DNA of 38,839 nt, taken from the NCBI GenBank assembly GCA_018367495.1, contig JAGZGB010000006.1, positions 1-38,839 of the forward strand. Reading direction: 5' to 3'. Below are positions 16,922 to 25,251 of this stretch, in pieces. A program made the translations under genes and the position numbers. Source of the DNA: Veillonella sp. GTDB taxonomy: Bacteria > Bacillota_C > Negativicutes > Veillonellales > Veillonellaceae. The notes under the pieces were generated by a model. The model was not told the DNA's origin and did no database searches. It saw nothing but the letters and a program-made list of their open reading frames with translations. Each line of letters begins with the position of its first letter. Within the stretch, counting starts at the first letter, position 1.

Positions 16922-19100
16922 TCATCGAGATAGCAACAATGATGGACTCTTCCATGATGTAAATGATGTTAATGGGTACAGTAAGGTTTTAACCCATAGC
17001 CTATGGGCACATACTATATTGGGTTCTATAATTATGGGGACAATATTAGGCTATGGTCAGTATTATCCAGTACTTAATCAGATGCGATACATCTTTGCTA
17101 TTGGGTTAGCTATTATAGTTGTAGGTATTTTCAAAGCATTTCAATCGTCTAATAGATGGCATTCACTTAGTAAGTTAATCGGTTTAGTCCTTGTTTTAGT
17201 TGGTTTATTTTATTATCAAACAGATTTACGGATTATAGATTTTAATAGTTATACATCATATTATTTACAGCAGGAAGGAGAATATCTTTGTACTGTTGTA
17301 GCTGCTCCTGAAAAAGTAACTTTGAATGAACAGGAGTATTACAAATATACTATTGAAATCCATGGATTACATCCTTATAAAAATACTGCAAAAAATGACT
17401 ATATTAAAGCACAGGGGCGATTACAGGTATACTCAAAGGCATCTAGTACGAACTATCCCATACGACTAGGAGAATATGCAATTGTTGAAGGCACACCAAA
17501 GCCCTTATTTCTCATTGAAGAGGAAGGTCGTATGAATCTTCGTGGCCGCTATATGAGCTCAAATGCTCGTGGTCGTATCTATGATGGTGTATATCGAGTT
17601 GCTACTAATAAAGACTTACAAGCATTTCGCTATAAAGAAACCTTTTTTGAAAAAATATATAGGAAATTTTTATTTATTTGTGGGGGAATACGAGAGTCCA
17701 TAGATAAAACTATTGCCCATAATCTAGAGGGGCCACAACAAGTATTAGCACAAGCATTAGCTTTAGGTGGACATTATAGTGAGCTAGGGGAAGATACAAT
17801 GAAGGATTTTTCCTATACAGGACTTATCCATATTCTATCTATATCAGGTTCACATATTGCTCTTTTGTTAGCATTGGTATATGGACTGGGACGACTCACT
17901 AAATTAAGAAAGCGAACTAGTTTGATTATGGGGATTTTAGTGGCTTGCATGTATTGTGGTGTTATTGGTGGCGATGCTCCTGTTGTACGGGCTACGATGA
18001 TGAGCATACTCATGTGCCTGGCCTATGTAAAAGGGCGGCTATATCAAGCTAAACAAGCGCTATGTATATGTGCCATACTATGCCTCATATATGATCCGTT
18101 CTCCTTATTTGATGTAAGCTTTCAACTATCCTTTGGGGCGACTTATGGTTTACTCATATGGGGAAAGGTATTATATGAGCGGATTCAGTGGTTACCAAGA
18201 TGGATAAAAATGCCACTAGTATTATGTGTGTCGGCCCAGTTGTTGATTTTACCGTTACAGCTCTATTACTTTCACTATATTAGCGTTGTTAGTTTGTTAG
18301 CAGCCTGTATAGTAGCACCCCTATTAGATATATCCATAGTTTTAATATTTGTAAGTACTTTAGTCAGTTACGTACTTCCTATATCGTTATTGTGGTTTTT
18401 AGTAGATGTACTACTGCGAATATCCTTATATTTAAATCATGTGTTAGGGCGTAGTGGCAGTTTACTTTGGTTAGGGATGATGCATCCCTATTGTGCTTAT
18501 TTCTATTTTCTTTCTTTAGGTTTGTTTACGTATTTTTTAACCCATAGAAAGAGGTATACTGTTTATATAGCGATGTGTTTATTTTTTATGGTCACAACCT
18601 TTGGTGCTTCATATTTTGTTACACATTATCATAAGGATACATTGATTCACTATATACCTATGAAACAATGTAATGTATTGCTTTGCATAGAACCCAATCA
18701 TGAAGGGGCTCATTTATTAATTGATGCGCCAGACCATATTAAAACTACACCTAATGAAAGGCTTATTAATCAGGCTATAAGGGCATATGGTGTAAATCCA
18801 AAAGTTGTAAAAATAGACTACTTTCATAGTAACGGATCTGCAAAAACAATATATAAAAATAGTATGAAAGAAATCGATGTATATAATGGACAAAGAGGAG
18901 AAAAAAATCTAAAATTAAAAGATAAGACTAATACATTATTTATTACGAGTCGATCTAGTTCAATGAATGAAATTGGCAGACTACTGCCGTATAATATAGT
19001 TCTATTAGGTAGTCCACATGGGGCTTTACGCGATGTGGATCCTTCATCAGAACATATGTATATTATGGGATACAGTTTTATTGAAGATATGTATCTGTGA
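16875..19100 (+). CDS. comEC: Competence protein ComEC/Rec2 (DNA uptake channel)
   Basis: ComEC forms the inner-membrane channel for single-stranded DNA uptake. The 741-residue protein has N-terminal membrane segments (about residues 35-115), a soluble OB-like region, and the Competence membrane domain with IHILSISGSHIALLLALVYG and VVRATMMSILMCLAYVKGR. Many hydrophobic helices continue to about residue 590. The C-terminal 150 residues occupy the place of the metallo-beta-lactamase-like domain, but the usual VGQGD and HxHxDH motifs are not seen. The only supported start is GTG 16875 inside comEA, with AAGGG upstream; no suitable later ATG was found before the first membrane segment. holA follows 11 bases after the stop. 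Confidence 0.9.
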   Translation: MVTAYLRRLKTKLQFSHRDSNNDGLFHDVNDVNGYSKVLTHSLWAHTILGSIIMGTILGYGQYYPVLNQMRYIFAIGLAIIVVGIFKAFQSSNRWHSLSKLIGLVLVLVGLFYYQTDLRIIDFNSYTSYYLQQEGEYLCTVVAAPEKVTLNEQEYYKYTIEIHGLHPYKNTAKNDYIKAQGRLQVYSKASSTNYPIRLGEYAIVEGTPKPLFLIEEEGRMNLRGRYMSSNARGRIYDGVYRVATNKDLQAFRYKETFFEKIYRKFLFICGGIRESIDKTIAHNLEGPQQVLAQALALGGHYSELGEDTMKDFSYTGLIHILSISGSHIALLLALVYGLGRLTKLRKRTSLIMGILVACMYCGVIGGDAPVVRATMMSILMCLAYVKGRLYQAKQALCICAILCLIYDPFSLFDVSFQLSFGATYGLLIWGKVLYERIQWLPRWIKMPLVLCVSAQLLILPLQLYYFHYISVVSLLAACIVAPLLDISIVLIFVSTLVSYVLPISLLWFLVDVLLRISLYLNHVLGRSGSLLWLGMMHPYCAYFYFLSLGLFTYFLTHRKRYTVYIAMCLFFMVTTFGASYFVTHYHKDTLIHYIPMKQCNVLLCIEPNHEGAHLLIDAPDHIKTTPNERLINQAIRAYGVNPKVVKIDYFHSNGSAKTIYKNSMKEIDVYNGQRGEKNLKLKDKTNTLFITSRSSSMNEIGRLLPYNIVLLGSPHGALRDVDPSSEHMYIMGYSFIEDMYL

Positions 19101-19111
19101 AAGGAGGATGT

Positions 19112-20089
19112 ATGGCTGAAATTAAACTCATCTATGGCGATGAGCCACAATTAATTGAAGAAGAAAAACGCAAGTTTCTTAGTACCTATCCTGACCTTCC
19201 AGTAACAGTATTAGATGATGAAGCTGGGCCACAGAAGATAAGTGAAAAACTATGTGAAGATTCTCTCTTTGGCGATCAAAAGGTATTATGTTTAGTAAAT
19301 TTGCCTATTATTCGTAAAAGCGGTAAAAATAGTGATGCCTGGGTTCCATTGTATGAACTCCTTATGGAATATAATGGGGATAATCCCATCCTTTTGATTT
19401 ATCATGATATGATTGATAAACGAATTAAGCAGAATAAAGAGATTTTAGATAAAATACCAAATCATCAATGTAAGCGTCTTGAAGGGGCTGACCTAGTGAT
19501 GTGGATTCGTCAATATTGTATATCTAATGGATTTAAAATGACTCCTGATGCACAAGAATATGTAGCTCATCTCATCGATTTGTGGCAAGATGTACCAGTT
19601 TCATTTATGAAAACCGAATTTGACCGTTATTTTTTACAGATAACAGGTGATAAAGTCATTACGAAAGAGTTCCTTGAAGAGAACGGTAGTGACTATGGTG
19701 CTAAAAATATTTTCACCTTTAAAGAGGCTTTGTTGAAACGAGATATTGATACATTGCTTGAATTATTTCCGTTTATGTTCGGCTATAAAGAATTAGATCG
19801 TGCTATGAGCTATATTGAGGGGCAGTTACGTTTGCAGCTACTGATTAGCGAATGTCGCCAAGCGGGAATGTCTGTTCAAACCATACAAAACTTATGTAAG
19901 GATCATGATTCGTCATTTAAACCATATCCGATTAAGTTGGCTTACGAAGCAAGTCCTAGAATTTCAGTTAAGGCCTTGCGAGCTTTATTAAAAGGGCTCT
20001 ATGAGATTATTTTAGATAGTCGAAGCAGTAAGGGCGATATTTGGCGATTTAGAGATTTATGTATTACCTATTGTGGGTATAAAGGATAA
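19112..20089 (+). CDS. holA: DNA polymerase III delta subunit
   Basis: HolA opens the sliding clamp as part of the clamp loader. The product of about 325 residues begins with IKLIYGDEPQLIEEEKRKFL, the typical N-terminus of the family, and shows a LFGDQKVLCLVNLP stretch, a VMWIRQYC segment and C-terminal collar-type helices ending in FRDLCITYCGY. Sequence conservation in this family is low, but the gene's place directly after comEC is the usual one. A longer frame starts at 19097. The ATG at 19112 has AAAGGAGG upstream. polC follows after only 2 bases. Confidence 0.88.
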   Translation: MAEIKLIYGDEPQLIEEEKRKFLSTYPDLPVTVLDDEAGPQKISEKLCEDSLFGDQKVLCLVNLPIIRKSGKNSDAWVPLYELLMEYNGDNPILLIYHDMIDKRIKQNKEILDKIPNHQCKRLEGADLVMWIRQYCISNGFKMTPDAQEYVAHLIDLWQDVPVSFMKTEFDRYFLQITGDKVITKEFLEENGSDYGAKNIFTFKEALLKRDIDTLLELFPFMFGYKELDRAMSYIEGQLRLQLLISECRQAGMSVQTIQNLCKDHDSSFKPYPIKLAYEASPRISVKALRALLKGLYEIILDSRSSKGDIWRFRDLCITYCGYKG

Positions 20090-20091
20090 AA

Positions 20092-23000
20092 ATGAAAGTA
20101 CGTTATCGTGTTGTTCCAAAACAGAATAAGAAATCATCCTTCTATGTAAACTGTCATAGCCAACATGTGACGATACAAGCTGCAGATTCTGCATTTTCTA
20201 CATTGCTTAGTTTGCGTGAAAGATTATCTGCATGGTATAAGAAAAAAAATATTTCTTTTGATAATATTCCAACGAATACAGATACGGCTTGTTGTTTCGC
20301 CTGGAAGGTAGATACTGAAACAGGAGAAGGCTTAGATACCTATTATTATGGTGGTGGCTGTGGTGCTGGTGAATGGATTGAAGCGGCAGAAGCGCAACGT
20401 GAGGCTGAAGAGGCTAAAAACAAAGTGCCTAGAGGCAAGTCTTTTGCTGGTTATGACCAAGAAGATGAATATGATGATATTGATGAAGATGATTTTGCCC
20501 CATTTGTAGAGGCTGTTGAGTTGGGCTACTTTAATAATAGTCCTGTAGTTGTATCTCGTTCTAATCAAACGGCTGCAGCATCTAGCAATAGTGATACTAT
20601 CGCATCTGTGAGCAGTACACCTAAAGCAAGTAAAGGTTTTGCACATAAAAGTACTACAAAACCTACTGCTAAAGGTAGTGAAGGGGATAGTAAATATCCT
20701 CGTCGTGCCCCGAAGGATGCTCCTACTGATGAAGGCATGATTTTAGGGCCTAAAATTGAGGGAGTTACCTCTAAAATCATGGGTACTTTGGATACGCCTA
20801 GTGTTATTTTTGAAGGTGTATTTGTTGGTCTAGATAAACGTGATACTAAGACTGGTAAAAGTATCGTTAATGGTAGCATCGTAGACGATACGAATAGTAT
20901 CAAATTCATCAAGTTTACAAACAGCCCTGAAGAAGGGGATGCGCTACTTAAACAATTAAAAGGTTTACAACGTGTACGCGTACAAGGTAGCGTCAGCTTT
21001 GATGATCGATTTGATAAGGATTATATCTTATCTATTCGAAGTATTGAAGCTATGGAAACTAATAGCGTGGAGCGCACTGAAAATCGTCCAGACTCCCGTG
21101 TAGAGCTTCACTTGCACACTAAGATGAGTGATAAGGATGCCCTTGTATCTGTTAAAGACCTATTTAAAACAGTAAAAAAATGGGGTCATCCTGCGGTAGC
21201 TATTACAGATCACGGCGTTGTACAAGCCTTTCCAGAAGCTCAAGCTCTTGGTAAAGAGTTGGGCGTTAAGGTTATCTACGGTGTAGAAGGTTATCTCATT
21301 GATGATGAAATTGTTGCTCGTGATGAAGAGCCTGTAGTAGATAAGAAGAAGAAAAAAGAAAAAGATAAACGTTACCATATTATCTTATTAGCTAAAAATA
21401 TGGTAGGTTTGCGCAATCTGTACAAGATGATATCTATTTCTCACCTTGAACACTATAAGGTGAGACCTCGTTTGCCTCGTTCTGTTATTGAAGAACATCG
21501 TGAAGGCATTATTATAGGATCTGCTTGTGAAGCTGGTGAACTTATGCAATCCATTGTTCGCGGCGCTACAAAGGAAGAACTATTAGAGATTGCATCTTTC
21601 TATGACTATCTTGAAATTCAGCCACATACAAATAATATGTTCTTGGTTCGTAAAGGGCTTATGCCAGATGAGCAAGCCCTTATCGATATGAACAAAACTG
21701 TTATTGAATTAGGGGAAGCATTAAATAAGCCTGTTTGTGCAACGTGTGACGTTCACTATTTGACACCAGAAGAAAAGATTTACCGTGAAATCATGTTGAC
21801 TGCCTGTGGTTATCCAGATGCAGATGAACAACCAGATTTACATTTACGTACCACCGATGAAATGTTGGCATCCTTCCCTTACTTAAGTGAAGAAAAGGCT
21901 TATGAAGTAGTTGTTACTAATACTCGTGCAATTAATGATAGCATTGAAGATATTAAACCAGTTCCAGATGGCACATATTCTCCAAAGATCGAAGGCGCTG
22001 ATGAAGCTTTCACAGAAATGTGTTATAGAAATGCGAAGGCCATTTATGGTGATCCATTGCCTCGTGTAGTACAAGAGCGACTTGATTATGAACTAGATTG
22101 TATTATCTCTAATGGCTATGGTGTATTGTATTACATCGCGCATAAACTAGTAAAAAAATCTCTTGATGATGGTTATCTTGTAGGTTCTCGTGGTTCTGTA
22201 GGTTCTTCCTTTGCAGCAACCATGTCTGAAATTACAGAGGTAAATCCATTACCGCCGCATTATGTATGTCCTAATTGTAAGCATTCTGAATTCTTTGAAA
22301 AGGGCGAATATGCAGGTGGTTTTGACTTGCCACGTAAAGACTGTCCTGAGTGCGGTCATGCCCTACAAACAAATGGCCATGATATTCCGTTTGCCATCTT
22401 CCTTGGTTTCGAAGGTGATAAGGTTCCAGATATCGACCTTAACTTCTCCGGTGATTACCAAGCAAAGGCGCACAAGTATACGGAAGAACTATTTGGACGT
22501 GACAATGTATTTAAAGCGGGTACAATCGGTACTATTGCGGATAAAACAGCATTTGGTTATGTTAAAAAATACGCCGAAGTTCGAGATATACAAGCACGTA
22601 ATGGTTTCTTTGAACATTTAGCAAAAGGCTTTACCAATGTTAAGAATACTACTGGCCAACATCCTGGCGGTATCATGGTATGTCCTCGCGATATGGATGT
22701 GCATCACTTTACACCTATACAACATCCAGCGAATAAGAAAGAAAGTGGTGTATTAACAACACACTTTGACTATCACTCCATCGAAGGTCGTATGACTAAG
22801 CTTGATATCTTGGGTCATGATGATCCGACAATCATTCGTATGCTAGAGGATCTAACAGGTATAGATGCTAAAACTATACCGTTTGATGATCCTCGCACTT
22901 TAAGTCTATTTTCTTCCACAGAGGGTATTGGCTTAACACCTGAGCAATTACAAGGTGACCAAGTAGCAAGTTTAGCAGTGCCAGAATGTGGTACGAAATT

Positions 23001-23883
23001 TGTACGGGGCATGCTGGAAGACTCTCGTCCCCAAACATTTTCCGACTTAGTACGTATCTCTGGTTTTTCTCATGGTACTAACGTATGGCTGGATAATGCG
23101 CAAGATCTCATTAAAAATGGTACTTGTAAATTGAACGAAGCTATCTCTACTCGTGACGACGTAATGAACTTCTTAATTCATCGTGGCATGGATCGAAAGC
23201 ATAGCTTCTTCGTAATGGAAAATGTACGTAAAGGGAAGGGCATTGAAAAACGAAATAAACAAGGGCAAGCTACGACGGAATTTGAAGCGGAAATGCGTGA
23301 AAATAATATTCCTGAATGGTTCATTGAATCTTGTAAAAAGATTTCCTATCTATTCCCACGGGCCCATGCGGTAGCCTATGTTATGATGGCCTTCCGTATA
23401 GCTTGGTTTAAGGTATACCATCCATTAGCTTTCTATGCAGCTTATTTCTCCATTCGGGCAAAGGCCTTTGATTTGCGTATTATGACGGGTGACCTAAAAA
23501 CGCAAATGACTGAGTTCAATCGTATTAAAGCTCTTGATCGTGGTGCCAGTCCTAAAGACAAGGACCTTATGAGTGCCTTAGAAGTATCTATGGAAATGTA
23601 CCAACGGGGTTATCGTTTTGTTAATGTAGATATTCAACACTCTGAAGCAAGACGCTTTAGTATCAAAGATGGTGCTTTATTACCGCCATTCTTAGCTATT
23701 GACTCCTTAGGTGAAACAGTAGCAGATGCTATCGTAGCTGAACGAGAAGAACGTCCGTTTACATCTCTAAAAGACTTGCAACGTCGTTGTAAGGTATCTA
23801 ACACCATCATTGATCTAATGAAAGAACTCAAATGCTGTGGTGAGTTACCTGAAGACGAACAAATGTCACTCTTTGGGGCATAA
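20092..23883 (+). CDS. polC: PolC-type DNA polymerase III alpha subunit lacking the exonuclease domain
   Basis: PolC is the replicative polymerase of Firmicutes. The 1263-residue protein has an N-terminal domain, an acidic and Ser/Thr-rich linker (about 110-215), an OB-fold (about 225-325) and a PHP domain starting with HLHTKMSD (HLH at 340-342). The zinc site CPNC..CPEC follows, then the catalytic core with Asp780 and Asp782 in PDIDLNFSGDY and Asp905 in KLDILGHDDPT. TGQHPGGIMV and the C-terminal helix-hairpin-helix region are intact. In B. subtilis PolC a DEDD exonuclease of about 170-190 residues interrupts the PHP domain. Here that place (about 403-430) holds only a Lys-rich linker. It starts 2 bases after holA, with AAAGGAT upstream. 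A terminator follows. Confidence 0.95.
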   Translation: MKVRYRVVPKQNKKSSFYVNCHSQHVTIQAADSAFSTLLSLRERLSAWYKKKNISFDNIPTNTDTACCFAWKVDTETGEGLDTYYYGGGCGAGEWIEAAEAQREAEEAKNKVPRGKSFAGYDQEDEYDDIDEDDFAPFVEAVELGYFNNSPVVVSRSNQTAAASSNSDTIASVSSTPKASKGFAHKSTTKPTAKGSEGDSKYPRRAPKDAPTDEGMILGPKIEGVTSKIMGTLDTPSVIFEGVFVGLDKRDTKTGKSIVNGSIVDDTNSIKFIKFTNSPEEGDALLKQLKGLQRVRVQGSVSFDDRFDKDYILSIRSIEAMETNSVERTENRPDSRVELHLHTKMSDKDALVSVKDLFKTVKKWGHPAVAITDHGVVQAFPEAQALGKELGVKVIYGVEGYLIDDEIVARDEEPVVDKKKKKEKDKRYHIILLAKNMVGLRNLYKMISISHLEHYKVRPRLPRSVIEEHREGIIIGSACEAGELMQSIVRGATKEELLEIASFYDYLEIQPHTNNMFLVRKGLMPDEQALIDMNKTVIELGEALNKPVCATCDVHYLTPEEKIYREIMLTACGYPDADEQPDLHLRTTDEMLASFPYLSEEKAYEVVVTNTRAINDSIEDIKPVPDGTYSPKIEGADEAFTEMCYRNAKAIYGDPLPRVVQERLDYELDCIISNGYGVLYYIAHKLVKKSLDDGYLVGSRGSVGSSFAATMSEITEVNPLPPHYVCPNCKHSEFFEKGEYAGGFDLPRKDCPECGHALQTNGHDIPFAIFLGFEGDKVPDIDLNFSGDYQAKAHKYTEELFGRDNVFKAGTIGTIADKTAFGYVKKYAEVRDIQARNGFFEHLAKGFTNVKNTTGQHPGGIMVCPRDMDVHHFTPIQHPANKKESGVLTTHFDYHSIEGRMTKLDILGHDDPTIIRMLEDLTGIDAKTIPFDDPRTLSLFSSTEGIGLTPEQLQGDQVASLAVPECGTKFVRGMLEDSRPQTFSDLVRISGFSHGTNVWLDNAQDLIKNGTCKLNEAISTRDDVMNFLIHRGMDRKHSFFVMENVRKGKGIEKRNKQGQATTEFEAEMRENNIPEWFIESCKKISYLFPRAHAVAYVMMAFRIAWFKVYHPLAFYAAYFSIRAKAFDLRIMTGDLKTQMTEFNRIKALDRGASPKDKDLMSALEVSMEMYQRGYRFVNVDIQHSEARRFSIKDGALLPPFLAIDSLGETVADAIVAEREERPFTSLKDLQRRCKVSNTIIDLMKELKCCGELPEDEQMSLFGA

Positions 23884-23885
23884 TA

Positions 23886-23919
23886 AAATACAAGATAAGC
23901 ATTAAATACAAAATAAGCA
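23886..23919 (+). repeat. Tandem 18-base repeat, two copies
   Basis: AAATACAAGATAAGCA (23886-23901) and AAATACAAAATAAGCA (23904-23919) differ at one base and are spaced 18 bases apart, just after the polC stop. The second copy forms part of the terminator's 5' arm. Confidence 0.7.
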
Positions 23920-23953
23920 CTATACCCAAAAGAGGATATAGTGCTTATTTTTC
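23914..23953 (+). terminator. Terminator after polC
   Basis: The 11-bp stem TAAGCACTATA and its complement (23914-23924 with 23937-23947) is followed by a T-rich run. Confidence 0.88.
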
Positions 23954-24020
23954 TATATTTTGCTAAAATACAATTAATAATTAATAATATTACTCACTAT
24001 AACTATACTACGAGGAGAAA

Positions 24021-24401
24021 ATGATTTTTCTTTTTTTAACATTAATGGCTGTTTTTACAATAGTAGTTCTAGATAAATCAAAAGAAATATATTTTGTATC
24101 TGCTTCTATTAAAAGAAGTAAATCTTTTTTATTTATACAAATCTTCCAAGTTTTAGTAATTTATTTAGGTTTAATTTTTGCTGATTATAGTAATAGAATA
24201 TTTGCTATAGTTCTATTCTTAGTATCTATATCCGAAATGCTTAAATTGGTTTATTTGAAGAAGATTGTAAATAAAGAAATTAATACAGAAACCAATATGC
24301 CTTATAAATTAACTGATGTTATTAGTAGATTAAATATCTATAGTAGAATTATCTTTATTATTGTACTCAATACTTTTGTTAATTTTCTTGTATTTAAGTA
24401 A
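24021..24401 (+). CDS. Unrecognised small membrane protein
   Basis: I do not recognise this 126-residue protein. It appears to have four hydrophobic segments (about residues 1-18, 34-54, 58-77 and 105-125), with a basic loop KSKEIYFVSASIKRSKS after the first and a KKIVNKEINTE loop after the third. The ATG has GAGGAG upstream, so translation is likely. Base composition is much more AT-rich than the neighbours: the line 24061-24120 has 13 G or C in 60. It is the first of three small genes between the polC terminator and a shared terminator at 25166. Their composition and lack of recognised homology suggest recent acquisition. Confidence 0.6.
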   Translation: MIFLFLTLMAVFTIVVLDKSKEIYFVSASIKRSKSFLFIQIFQVLVIYLGLIFADYSNRIFAIVLFLVSISEMLKLVYLKKIVNKEINTETNMPYKLTDVISRLNIYSRIIFIIVLNTFVNFLVFK

Positions 24402-24429
24402 ATTTTTCTGATAAAGGGAGTGTTAGGAA

Positions 24430-24639
24430 ATGATAAATAAGCATAAAAATCAATCTGTCGAAATAGAATTTTGGGACATTGAGCCAGAGGTTGCACCTGA
24501 GTTAGAAGAATCAGATATTCCAGGTGTATACTTTAACGAATTTAGGGAATATGTTGATGAAGAGGGGAATGTATTATCACCATCAGATCTAGATGCAATA
24601 CGGTATAAAGATGATTACGAGGACGATTATTATAGATAG
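24430..24639 (+). CDS. Unrecognised small acidic protein
   Basis: This 69-residue protein is strongly acidic, with a Glu/Asp-rich first half (EPEVAPELEESDIPG) and a C-terminus of repeated Asp and Tyr (KDDYEDDYYR). No family is recognised. Upstream lie GGGAG and a closer AGGAA, so a ribosome binding site is present. It starts 28 bases after the previous gene. Small acidic proteins of this kind can be immunity proteins or antitoxins, but nothing in the sequence establishes that here. Confidence 0.55.
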   Translation: MINKHKNQSVEIEFWDIEPEVAPELEESDIPGVYFNEFREYVDEEGNVLSPSDLDAIRYKDDYEDDYYR

Positions 24640-24695
24640 AAATTATTAGAGTATCATATTTATATTGTTTTTATTTTGTAACGAGTTGGTTAATT

Positions 24696-25154
24696 ATGAG
24701 AGTTCCAATATATGAAGCTGTGGCTCACTATAAAAGGAATAATGAGTTACCTTATACAGAGTATTTTTGCCTAGGCTTTTTTTCTAAATTATCATTAGCA
24801 GAAATGGCATTAAATGAGTCAAAAAATTTGGTAGGTTTTTCTGATTTGGCTGATGATTCATTTTCGATAACAACTCATTATTTAAATGATTGTGCGCATA
24901 TAGGTGATGATGTTATTTATAAAATCATAAACAACAAAATTTATGGTGTTTGGTATGATTATGATATAGATGATTATTATACATGTTCAGGATACATAGG
25001 TTTATTTAGTACTTTAAAATATGCAGAGAAAGCAATAGAGTGGTATAAAACCTGGGATATATTTAAAGCACATGGTATAGAGTGTTTAGGAATAGGTACT
25101 ATCACTCTTAATTTAAGGGTATGGACTGAAGGTTTTATAACAGTATATGATTAA
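24696..25154 (+). CDS. Unrecognised protein with an internal duplication (DUF7336-like halves)
   Basis: This 152-residue protein seems to be built of two related halves. GFFSKLSLAEMALNESK in the first matches GLFSTLKYAEKAIEWYK in the second, and each is followed by a segment ending in a Thr-rich strand and LN. The C-terminus VWTEGFITV recalls the end of DUF7336 proteins, small domains of unknown function with an SSKEKAEEAI-like helix. That link is from memory and tentative. The ribosome binding site is weak (GAG about 13 bases before the ATG). It is the last gene of the AT-rich islet. Confidence 0.55.
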   Translation: MRVPIYEAVAHYKRNNELPYTEYFCLGFFSKLSLAEMALNESKNLVGFSDLADDSFSITTHYLNDCAHIGDDVIYKIINNKIYGVWYDYDIDDYYTCSGYIGLFSTLKYAEKAIEWYKTWDIFKAHGIECLGIGTITLNLRVWTEGFITVYD

Positions 25155-25165
25155 AATTAATTTCA

Positions 25166-25201
25166 AAAAGAGGTGTCATCAAATGATGACACCTTTTTTT
25201 T
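25166..25201. terminator. Bidirectional terminator between the islet and poxB
   Basis: The 9-bp stem GGTGTCATC/GATGACACC (25172-25180 with 25185-25193) with an AAAT loop is followed by eight T on the plus strand and has AAAAAGA before it, so it can serve both convergent transcripts. Confidence 0.9.
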
Positions 25202-25251
25202 GAAAGTTTTGCAGTTTATTTAATTTGGCAGATTTTGTAAATTTGGCAATA

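Noticed and set aside
22262..22621. Plus-strand open frame in another frame of polC
   Set aside because: It overlaps the zinc site and catalytic core of polC and has no coding features of its own.
25222..25248. Direct repeat AATTTGGCA (two copies, 18 bases apart) after poxB
   Set aside because: It is too short, and lies in AT-rich DNA next to a terminator. No element structure is around it.
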